From contig NC_062978.1 in assembly GCF_023078275.1 (NCBI RefSeq), forward strand, positions 3,672,585 to 3,736,584: 64,000 nt of DNA, given 5' to 3'. This DNA comes from Leguminivora glycinivorella. Lineage: Eukaryota > Arthropoda > Insecta > Lepidoptera > Tortricidae. The position numbers were made by a program, and so were the translations under genes. Shown piece after piece: positions 1 to 12,200 of this stretch. The notes under the pieces are model-generated. The model was not told where the DNA came from. It saw nothing but the letters and a program-made list of their open reading frames with translations, and made no database searches. The stretch's first letter is position 1; every line of letters starts with the position of its first letter.

Positions 1-3000
1 CAAAATAATATCATGGAATATTAAAAGAGCCAAAATATCTGAGATTAACTCTACTTTGATACCATTAACTTCTAAGATCTAGGCACAATGCAGCAGAGAC
101 TCCTGTATGGATTACATAATATATTTCGTTGACTGTGGGGCAAAAGTTATATCTTTTTACAGTCAACACCATCACACAACGTATACTGAGGATAAGCTAC
201 TGCCACTGTTTTACGGATTTCCGACACCAACTAATAATATGCCGTTACACAGACCCACCCCCAAGCAAACAGGACTTGTGCCAAAATAGCACAATATCGC
301 TACGAATTAGATTCTTATTCGACACTACGAAAGCAAAATCTTATTCGTATAGAATTGACACAAATCAACCGAGCGTCTGAGAACGCCTAGGTATGCTCTA
401 AAGTAAGTATTATATAAGATCACTGCTGCCGAATCTGTATGTGGGTTATCCTGCACAAAAGCGTATGCGTGCACTGGCCTGAACGATAAAGCGGCAGTGA
501 CTAAGTGTTAACAGTCAAAAAATCATATGGCGTTTTCTTTGGCGATGGCGCTTGTCACTTTCATGAAAGATACGCTTGTGTGAGTTTTCCCGCAGTGTGA
601 TTAGGTCGGAGTGATCTTATTGAATGAAAGAATGTCCGATTATAGTATCACATGAACATGAGTGATGCACGTGGTAAGTCAGCAAGTCGGAGGCAGTGGT
701 ACGCTACGTGCTGGTGCTACTGGCGCCCCCTGCAGCTCGCTCGCGGCAAGCCGCCGCAAAGGCAAACAACTATATCTAATAAACATCAACGTTACAATGT
801 TTCAAATCTTCACGGAGGGTATTGTCTGGTAGATATAATTTCGTGTCAAGTCCAACCGTCCAAAATATTCGATGTGGACTACTCCTAAGTTTAAAATACT
901 TTCAACAGAATTAAAATAATTATTGAGCAATATATTCTTAAGAGAATATAGTAGAGATTTGCCCGGCTGCACCAACTCTACGAATATTCACACTTTCTAT
1001 ATCGAACACCTACTGATGCACACTCCACAAATGTCATAGTTTTATTGTAAGAATTTAAAATCAAACATAACGAATAAAATGAATCTTTGGAGCAAAATTA
1101 TTTTGCATTTTACATGCACCTTTCACACAAATAGTTATAATAACTTTTACATTTTCGACACAGAAACGACAAAAACATATGCGTAACTTACAATATACTT
1201 AAATCTAATTTCAAAACAAAAGAAATAGCCATTTACCGTAATAAACAAGTATGTTAACAAACGCAGGTATGTAAGGTCGGAAGATTCAGACAGATTCTAT
1301 GTGAACTAAATAATCATTGGGATGATATGTTTTGTCAAGTACTGAACAATTTGTGAGATGAGAAATACCTAAATGGCCATCATGTGAACAAAAAATTATG
1401 CTTAAAGTTAGAGTCAATTAAAGATAAGATCACTACAATACGTAAATACCAAGAATTGTATATTAAAATATTTGTACTTTTACTGACTAAAGGAAAAAAA
1501 CATTGGCAACTGCTAATAATCCTACATGTAAAAAAAATAACTTGTATAATGTAGATTGAAAACGGTCATCTCAAATTCGTTCACTCTAAGATGTGGAATG
1601 CAATTAGAATTCTTTAACAATATTAAAAGGTATAATAATATATTAAATTTTTATAATCAGCTCAACAATGTATATAATCTATAATAATTTAAAAGCCTAG
1701 ATCCAAACTGTGATATTTATTGCACAAGCACACATGTGGCTTAAAATTCCAATGGGAATAGAGCTCACAACCTTATTTATTACGAGTTATGTAATTTCAG
1801 AAGAGTGGAGATTAAATTGGTAAGGGTGAATAAAATTAAATCGTTTTCAATCTTTGAGCATGCTGTCTTTACCGTCACTGCGAGATAATGGAATAGATGA
1901 GGATGCCGTGTCAAGCTTTAATTCCACCCAGCAGAAATGCGTCCTCGTACAGACTCGTTACGCCACAACTCCACGGAGCCATTGAGCTGTGCTTGGTGCC
2001 ACAACATAGGCAATACGCCCACCTCCAATAGGGAGGGTAACATGAGAGCTCAGCTTGTGCGCTGCGAACCCTACCACTCACCGCACCGGCGCTGCTCGAC
2101 TCCACCCCAACGCGATACAAACACCGGTAAACATTTTGGAACTAATTGAGACTGCAACATCTTACATTTTAGTTAAAAACGTAAATTGACCTCACATGTT
2201 CCAATCGTTCTGACCAGAACTATGACGACCCCGTCAAATTCCTCCTTTTTAGCGAGGAATTATTTAGCATTAGGCACCAAATATAACTAAATACAGGTAC
2301 AAAATTTGAGTTAGCTCACAAATCCCAAAATCTTTCACGGTCCCGCCATCCTGTCATTCTCTCCACAACGCACAAACAAATTACTCACTCAAGGCGAGGT
2401 TCGAAGTCAACCAGTGCCACATACGGTGATTCTACAACTACAGAAGTAATTTATTGCTGAATACATAAGGGAATAGATTCAAGAGAAATATATTTACCAA
2501 AAATTGTTTTTTAAAGTGTATATAGGTAACTTTTAAGATCTCGAGAAAGGCTACTGTAATGTACTCTAATGATACAATTATTATCGAGTAATGTCAATGG
2601 ACAATAGATACCATTTGACCCGCCACTATCCATGGCGAAGTGCTTGGTACTTGCTACAGCAAGAATATACAGCCGAGCGCCGCGGCCAATACGCCGCGCC
2701 GCCCTCTAATAAACATCTCTAAACAACGCCACCGTACAGGCAAACTTGTGATACTGTCGTGTATATCCAATTGGAATTCTAACAACTACTAAAATGTCTA
2801 CAATGACATCTACAAGTATATGGCAAGAACTAAGGAAACTCTGTCGACGAAACGATCACAATCGATGTAAATCATGGTTAGAACATACAAACTATAATAC
2901 TTTCGAATACAAGAATGTTCGTATTTCAGATGTTAGGGAAATTACAGGTTACAATGATATTTCACCGTTAAATTTAATATTGGAATTCACACAAAATAGT

Positions 3001-6000
3001 ATAATTTGTAAAATTATCCAAAACTTATCACACCACTTTTTAATAATTTTATGCAACCCTAAAGCAACATTGTTAGCGTCATACGCTCCCCTTGGGGCTT
3101 CATAACTTCTATCCGTCGCTTCTACCGCTCTAACACGCAATAATTTTGATCAATGACAACAAATAAAAATTGAACATTATAATATTAAAACCCTGAATAT
3201 TAATAAACAAAAAATTGGCAACAATTAGTAACTTATTTTTACAAATATCATACATTAAAATAATTACTATATTTATGCCACAAATATCGTAAGAAAATAA
3301 TTTGGCAGTAAAAATTCGTAACTCTAAAGGCCTAAACACACTGGCCAAAAATACTATTTAAATAATAGGCCCAGAACGTATAACTAAACAAAATAGTAAA
3401 ATGACAAAATCAGAGTATTGACCACACCTACTCGTCCGCGAGGGGTATGTAGACTCATTATTTTAAACCTAGTTAAAATAAAGAAAATAAAATTCCCTAA
3501 TGCTATCGGGACAAAAATCCTGAAACAAATAACTTAAAAACAATATGAAAAATAAACCCAAAAGTTACTCACTAATCAATAGAGGATTCAGAGCCGACCC
3601 TGCTCGGGCCCGAGCCAGCCTACTGTCGTCTCTCATTATTGCTCATATCACATAGAGTGTATTCAGCATTCAGACACAGTTCTGTCTCAATACACAACAA
3701 AATAAACTATTACTAATTAAGTACAAACTTTTCATACAATGTGTTACTTTTCTATTGTTATTACTACAATAAATTATTGAATCTTACCATATTATAGCTC
3801 GAAAACATATCAATATTGATAGTTGACAAAAGTGTGTTAAATTTGGTAGTGTCTCGTTAGGGTAAATACTCCTATTTATTATAACAGATTTTCACCGTTT
3901 GTTCGAAAGATTTAAACGTGTTTCTAAAGCAGATGGATTAATAATAAGTTTTCTTTAAATAATTGTAAATTTCTTAGAGATAGAGAGCGAGGTGTAACAA
4001 AAACCGTGGACTAATACAAAATATCACACATTACAGGTGGTATGGTAGAATTTAATATGTTAACTTTTAATGTTAAGTACCGTAACATGTATTAACGTAA
4101 ATTAATACCAATATGATGTATATATGCGATGACTGACTTTATAGAAATTACAATAGGGGAATTGCTCTTATATTTATTATTATAATTATATTATTTTTAT
4201 AATACTTTTTAGAGGTTAAAATGAATTATTTTTATGCAAGTTTTACGACAGGCGTGTCTATAATATTGACTATTACGTATTATTGTGTATTTTTATAATA
4301 ACGCGCTTTTGAGCAAAGGGTAGCATCTAGACTAGAGTAAATAGAGTACTCTAAGAGCGTTTTCACATTATCCCATCCGATATCGGATGTAGGAATGATG
4401 TCAAAGATGGCGACATTACCTAGCGACAATACCTAGGATATCGGTCCTACATCCGATATCGGATCGGATAATGTGAAAACGCACTAAGGTCTACAACCCA
4501 AGCAATGTTCGCTCCAGTGAGCTACAATACGAGTAACATTAATGTAAAGTTATAGTTACAGTCAATTCTGTGAAAATCTGTTATTTCTCAAGTTTTTATT
4601 TAATCTCACTTAGTATGATTGGTTCTACTCTTGTGTATTGTACTGTCACGGGCAAACTGGCTGCATATTTCAATGCCGCATTTCACCTAAAGGTTCAGCA
4701 AAATTCTAAAAAACACTACCCTATGAGAATATTAAAAATTCAAACTCGATACTATATTCGAAACGTTTAGGTGAAAATGCAGCATTAGAATAAAACAGCG
4801 AAATTTTGAACATTTAAATCGAATATCTACAAAAATATATAATTTGGCGCATATTATGTATGACCGGTAATATTTTATATAATAACTGTAAATTTGGAAA
4901 TTGCTGACGAGCAACACATTTGACAGAACACTTACTCTTTAATACTAAGACATTGGAATAAATTTTGCAGAATATCGATTAATTCGTGAATACGTTCATA
5001 CCTGCACATTATGACAGGCATTGTGACCTATTACTTTTGCAATAACAACTAACGACTCGAATATTCAATAAGTAAACCTATGTTAGACCTTATACCATAG
5101 GTTATGTATAACTGGTGCACTCCATATCATCATGGACAATTAATATGAAGCTCTTCCCAATATAACGCCGAATATAATGTATATATAGATATAGATGTGC
5201 AAGTTTCGACGAAAATATACACAAAGATGCCAGAGTAAATGTCTGTGTCCCGTTCGAAACGTTCATAATATTGTACCTACTAAATTATTGCAACGTTACT
5301 CACTGAGGCTTTAATAATTCAGCTTGTGCTGGTTCATCGCAAGATTGAGTGAACCAAATTTTTACAACACAGTGTACGCCTACGCATGAAAAAATTTTCA
5401 AATATGTAATAGGCTCTCAAAACAAGAGTACATGAAAAAACATTTTGTATAGACACAAGAATTCTGTAAATGGTAAATATATTTTAACGGACAATATATA
5501 ATATTGTATACGAGATTAACCTAAACTAGATGGCACGTTATTTTAGTGTCGCCTCCTTTGGTCATTGCAGGACTAAAATTTCGTTAACAAAACTCAATTG
5601 TGCGTTCGTATGTTCACTATCAAGCGAATGACTGAGCTACGTGTACAGTGTGCGTGTACAACTGCACGCGGTATCACGGTATCACGATATCACGGCGCCG
5701 CTATGGGCTCGGTAACATGTCGGATGCAACTTTTGGAACGAGGCGACACTCCCACGCAGTCCCCTAATTGACATGTATTAACTTCACTCGAACTAGGAAC
5801 CATACCAGCTGCTAAATTTAGGAAACAAATAATATGTATAATAAAAACAAATACACTAAACTTTGGATTTTCCTTCACTATAACTAAATGCAATCATAAA
5901 ATGAGACGAAAACAAACCGACAAATATACGCAAGTACTCAGTGCTTTGGAAATAATGACTTGAAAATCCTGTCTACAAACAGTAACATACCTAGTAGTAA

Positions 6001-6239
6001 CTAGTCTCCGTTTACTTATTTAAACATGGAGACTACTGTATAGGGTTTAGGTAGCTCACTGCATGCAGACAGGGTGGTATATCCGACTAAACATAACATG
6101 AAATTTAACACAAAATAACAAAAATCAAATACTGGTTTAGCAAAAAATGTTAAGCTTGTAAAACAGCAATTAAATATAAAATAAAGGGAATAAATGTGAG
6201 ATCTTGTAGTATGCAGACTTACAGCCATCGAGTTGCTCC
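1..6239. other. Intergenic / mei-P26 downstream region with no recognised gene
   Basis: No reading frame in this stretch resembles a protein family I know, and none has convincing exon structure. The sequence is AT-rich, with GC-richer islands near 700-780, 1920-2120 and 2670-2710. The 3' untranslated part of the minus-strand mei-P26 gene must begin just below 6240, but I could not place its end. One fold-back element at 4358-4481 is annotated separately. Confidence 0.5.
4358..4481. mobile_element. Short fold-back MITE (family with CGTTTTCACATTATCC ends)
   Basis: The two ends are inverted repeats: the left end reads CGTTTTCACATTATCC and carries a CCGATATCGGATGTAGGA motif, and the right end is its complement. 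The same termini bound a 699-bp copy at 37019-37717 and a decayed copy near 21922-22312, so this is a dispersed family. No coding capacity is visible. I found no clear target duplication, so the superfamily is undetermined. Confidence 0.65.
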
Positions 6240-9200
6240 TCAGACAATGTATAGGGTGTTGAGGACTAGTACATGGTGGTTATTCTTAGCCAGAGTGACT
6301 ATGTAGCCTTCGGAGGTTATCTTCAAACCGCAGCAACGCGACACCTGCGTACAAAACCAAATAGCTTATTTAAAAAATGGATGTGTAAAGCGCGTTGTCA
6401 TTTACTGAAGAAATGCTCCGAAACGTATCCTTGTATCATCCATATTAAGATTCTATCAAGCTATAAGCTTGGCAATCGAGGTGAGGTAATTTAGTCGACG
6501 CGAAATGGAGCACGTTCTTCAATGTAACGGATGGAGTATATACTACGCTTTGTGGACTTTAGTAAATGCCCTACTACTAGGGATGTACCGACTATTGATT
6601 TGGCCGACTACCGACTAGTCGGCGCTTGGGTGGCCGATTACTCGGCCGACTAGTCGGCTAGTCGGCCAGAACATAATTTTCGATTAATTCACATTTTGAA
6701 TGATATTTTTGGTCCTTCGTTCGCGCTTTTCATAATTTTTTACAGATGTTCAAAGGTTCATGACAATATTTATATACATTTTCTATTTTTAACAACCGGC
6801 TTGGCTTAGTGGGTAGTGATCCTGCCTATGAAGTCGATAATCCTAGGTAGGAAATTTAATTCTGTGTTGATAACAGATATTTGTTGTTTTGACAAGAAAA
6901 AGGAATTACTAATAGCTACATAATACAACCATAATTTTCAGCTGGTAATTTAATTTTGTACTGTTTTTCTATCACTAATGAAGTGCCGACTAATCGGCTC
7001 TTTTTGCCGACTAGTCGCCGACTAATCGCCGACTACAAATGTGGCCGGATAGTCGGCTTTCCCGACTAGTCCGCGACTAGTCGGTACATACCTACCTACT
7101 ACATCGGTGGTACAATGTAACCTTACGGCCACGAGGAACTTGTTGCTATGTCACATGAGCCTAACTCACAGTGAGTCTCCTGGGATGCCGTCACGCGAGA
7201 ACACGGCCACATGGAACTTGTTGCCGTGCAAATCCCCGATGAGCACGTCACCCGCGTCTTACACGTTGATACCGTTGGTAAAGTTATACACCGCTCTCCT
7301 ATGGAATTATAACCGAGACATGAACAAGTTACCTTGACGTAGGGGCACTCGAACTCCGTGACCAGCACGCCGTCACGCGAGAACACGGCGACATGGAACT
7401 TGTTGCCGTGCGAGTCCCCGATGAGCACGTCACCCGCGTCTTACACGTTAATACCGTTGGTAAAGTTATACACCGTTCTCCTATGGAATTATAACCGAGA
7501 CATGAACAAGCTACCTTGACGTAGGGGCACTCGAACTCCGTGATCAGCACGCCGTCAGAGAACACAGCCACATGGAACTTGTTGCCGTGCAAATCCCCGA
7601 TGAGCACGTCACCCGCGTCTTACACGTTGATACCGTTGGTAAAGTTATACACCGTTCTCCTATGGAATTATAACCGAGACATGAACAAGCTACCTTGACG
7701 TAGGGGCACTCGAACTCCGTGATCAGCACGCCGTCAGAGAACACAGCCACATGGAACTTGTTGCCGTGCAAATCCCCGATGAGCACGTCACCCGCGTCTT
7801 ACACGTTGATACCGTTGGTAAAGTTATACACCGTTCTCCTATGGAATTATAACCGAGACATGAACAAGTTACCTTGACGTAGGGGCACTCGAACTCCGTG
7901 ACCAGCACGCCGTCACGCGAGAACACGGCGACATGGAACTTGTTGCCGTGCAAGTCCCCGATGAGCACGTCACCCGCGTCTTACACGTCGATACCGTTGG
8001 TAAAGTTATACACCGCTCTCCTATGGAATTATAACCGAGACATGAACAAGCTACCTTGACGTAGGGGCACTCGAACTCCGTGACCAGCACGCCGTCACGC
8101 GAGAACACGGCCACATGGAACTTGTTGCCGTGCGAGTCCCCGATAAGCACGTCGCCCGCGTCCGACACGTCGATCCCGTTGGGGAAGTTGGTCACGTTCT
8201 CGCAGCCGATGCGTCGCAGGAAGTGCCCTTCGTCGTCGAATACGACCACGCAGTGACCTTTGAAGTCGCACACGTAGAATTCTTTGCCTGGAAATTTACA
8301 TTTAATTTAACTAAAATTTATACATAATATTATGTTGTAAAAATCGAGATTTATGATTTTTTTTAATGTGAGATAAAACTGTTTATTACGTATAATGAAG
8401 TTAAAGTATTAGTGGTCAATGTGGAAATGTCGGATGTGGAAATAGAACCCGCTTCTATTATTTTATTTCTATAGCCTGACAAGAGCTGACTGAGAAATTA
8501 AAATTACAGTTGTTGTACTCATATCAGTTATAAACCCTCCTTGTTGATGATAAGTTGACTAGTCCATTTGTTGATGGTGCAGTTCTTTTTTAGTGCTCCT
8601 CTACACCTTATAAGGAACCTACGTGCCAAACTTGGAATCTCAAGGACCAGCAATTTCGGCTGTGCGTTGATATATCAGTCAGTCAGTCAGTTTCTTTTTT
8701 TATAAATTTAGATACACAGTATCACAGGGAACTGACCGCTTATGGCGATGTCCGACGGCTCCCTCATGCACTCGCTGCAGTCGAACCAGCTCATGAGGTC
8801 GCCCACCTCCGACAGGATTAAAACGGTCACAATGAGCTCTTTTGCGGTCACTTCTGACCGACTTACTCACGTGTTTTATACGAGCTGATATTTTATTCTG
8901 TATACGCACTTACGCAGCATCACAGGGAAGGGAACTGACCGCTTATGGCGATGTCCGATGGCTCCCTCATGCACTCGCTGCAGTCGAACCAGCTCATGAA
9001 GTCGCCCTCCTCAGACAGGATGAAAATGGTCACAATGAGTCCTTTTGCGGTCACTTCTGACCGACTGTTGCATTACAGGGAAGGGAACTGACCGCTTATG
9101 GCGATGTCCGACGGCTCCCTCATGCACTCGCTGCAGTCGAACCAGCTCATGAGGTCGCCCTCCTCCGACAGGATGAAAACGGTGGGTGTGACGCTGTCCA

Positions 9201-12200
9201 CGGCCACGATCAGCCCTTCTGCGGTCACGGCCAATCCGGCCACGATGTCGATGAAGCGCACCTGTACAGATTTTAAATTATTAATTTGGTTAGGTACCAT
9301 CTTGGTTAGGTACAATTTCGTACTGGCGTATGGTTGTTACACATTAAATAGATCAGACGTCCAATGAAACTATTAGGTATTTTTAAGGCGCCGTGACTTC
9401 AAAACACAGCTTGCCAAGCAGTAAGGGACCTTTGGCCCATATCTCGAACCTACAAGTTACAAGTGGTAGTTGCTGTCTTATACTTGTCGCCGCGATCGCA
9501 CACCACGAATTTGCCAGTGGCTTCCATCACTGCGACCTTACGTAGGAACAATTTCCCGCCTTCTACATGCTACCCTCTTGACCGCAAGCAGTCAAGCGGC
9601 TGGTATAAAGTCTAAAACCGAGGTAAATATTTTTTTACCCCAATCTTCTCAAGTATCCGTTTTTCGCACGCCAGAAACTTACCCTTGCCGCGCACCATGG
9701 CCAAGTTATGCTGGAACAACTACCCCCGAGCGCTACCAACTTGAAGGTGAGCCTTCCGGTATACAGGGTTATTTTTTAGTCACCTTACAAAAAAAAACCC
9801 TGAATTCAGTATCGTTAATAGAACCCATTTCAATAAAAAAACATTATTTTTAAGATTTATTATTTTTTTATTTTGATTCCTCATAATTTTTACAAATTAC
9901 GGACACCCTACACACAGCTGATTTTGGGTTCATTTGAGTTCAGCGGCGGCCGGCGCATGATTGGGTATGACGGGGGTGTGCGCGCGGCGGGGGCGGGGGA
10001 GCGCGCGCGCCGCTCGCCGCTTTACAAAAGAAACACCGGGCGGAAAAGAAACTCAGTCTCACGCCGCGCTCTCTTACGGACAGTCGTTTTATGTTTTCCT
10101 CGCACGCCAGTGAGCTAACGCGAAACGATGTACTCAAACCGCGAGTTTTATGAAATGGTGAGAGTGTACGCCAGGGCAAATAACAATCTGCGAGTGGCTC
10201 GTAGGTTGTACGAGGCAGAGATTCTGCCTGTGTTAAGAAATACCGGTTTGCCTAATGCTCGTCTCCCATGTCTGCAAACAATTTTGTCGGCGAGTCAGAA
10301 TCTACTGGACCATGGACAGTTTGCAGTGCCTGCGCATGCTCAAGGTCGTGGAGCACCACGTTTAGCTGTGGAAATTGAAGAGGAGGTGTTAGGCTATTTC
10401 ACTAACAACCCAAGGGCCAGCACAAATGACGCAGCACGGCGCTTCGGTGTGAGCCAGTATGCTGTGTGGAAACTTTTAAATTCAGCTGGAATGCACCCTT
10501 ATCATTTTCAGCCGGTGCAAGCTTTAAATGACCAAGATGCAGGGCCACGGCGAATTTTCTGTAACTGGTTGATTAACAACGCCGACCAGAACATTTTGTG
10601 GACCGACGAGGCCCTTTTCACCAGAGTGGGCCTTTACAACGTCCACAACGAGCATTGGTGGGAGTACAATAATCCCCACGTGGTAAGGGAACATTACCAC
10701 CAAGTGCGGTTCAGTGCAAATGTGTGGGCAGGAGTTTTTAGAGACCAGATTTTAGGGCCTTATTTTGTAGAAGGCCGCCTCACCGGAGCGACGTACCTCG
10801 ACATGTTACGGGGTGTAATTGAGGACCACATCGAGGAAAACGTGCCTCTGCGCTACCTACGGGAGTTTTATTTCATGCACGACGGCGCCCCTCCTCATTA
10901 CAGTCGTGTCGTGCGCGAGTACCTCGATGAGAGGTATGGAAACCGCTGGATAGGGCGCGGTGGACCGGTGCCCTGGCCAGCTAGATCACCTGACCTAACT
11001 CCGTGTGACTTTTTTTTGTGGGGTGAAGTTAAACGTAGAGTTTACGTCGAAGAAGCTCGAGATATCGATGATTTAAAAAACAAAATTATTTTATCATTTA
11101 ATGAAGTGAAAAACGAACATCTTGTTTTAAGGAACATTAGTGGAAATGTCCTAAAACGCGCTAGACTGTGCTTGCAGCAAAATGGACTGCATTTTGAACA
11201 ATTATTAAAATACAATTAGTGTAAGTGAGTTAAGTGAGGAGAAATGGACTCCATTTGTAAGTACCTAAATCAAACGATTATTGTAAATAGCTGATTCCAA
11301 TTTTTAAATACGCCTAAGCACATGTCGTTTTTCACTTTATCGACTTCTTCTGTGAATTAATTTGTCTTAAAATGTTAAATGTTTTTTATTGACTATCGAC
11401 ATGGGCTTTGACGGTCCTAAGCCCGTGAAAGTATGAAGGAAAATTTGGAATCGCTGTAAAACCGGCGCGGCTAAGAACAAAAGCTGCCATCTTTGAACCC
11501 TGCCGACGCCGCTCAGCTCCCCGCCCACCCGCCTCTCCCCACCCCCTGCGCAAGCGCTGCCACTGGCCGCGCGCGAGTGCCCCGCTCACTCCTCGCCTCC
11601 GCCGCTGCCGTCAGTAATTAGGGTGACCAAGTTTTCTACTGTTTTTGTGGAATAATTTGGGTGCAATTTTCTTTTTTTTTATTTGAGATGGGATAAAAAT
11701 AAAACAAAACGTATATTTCATTTACCTTAGCGATCATTTATACGAAGTTTGTTAACTGACTAAAAAGTAACCCTGTATATCAGGTTCTTACCGCAATCTT
11801 CTTAAGGAAGTGTCCATTTTGATGAAGATCTGCATGCGTGAGCGTCATTCCCGCGGTCGCAGACCACGAACTTGCCGGTGGCACGCACCACGGCCACCTT
11901 GCGCGGGTACGACAGCTGCCCCTCCTCCTTGCCTTGAAGGTTGGCTTCAGAAGTCAGGTATGTAGCAGGTTCTTACCGCAATCTTCTAAGGAAGTGTCCG
12001 TTCTTGGTGAAGATCTGCGCGAGCGTTTATTCCCGCGGTCTCAAATCACGAATTTGCCCGTAGCACATACTATGGCCATCTTATGCTGGAACACCGTTCC
12101 TCCACCCGCTGCCCCGATCTCGAAGGTGGACCTCAGAAGTCTGTTATTATAAGTACATAGCAGGTACTTACCGCAATCTTCTTAAGGAAGTGTCCATTCT

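Noticed and set aside
2794..3105. 103-codon plus-strand frame beginning MSTMTSTSIWQELRKLC with a reasonable start context
   Set aside because: No recognisable family, an AT-rich second half that looks non-coding, and no splice or downstream support.
5690..5893. Minus-strand 67-codon frame with a hydrophobic stretch resembling a signal peptide
   Set aside because: Single short frame in AT-rich DNA with no family match or splice support.
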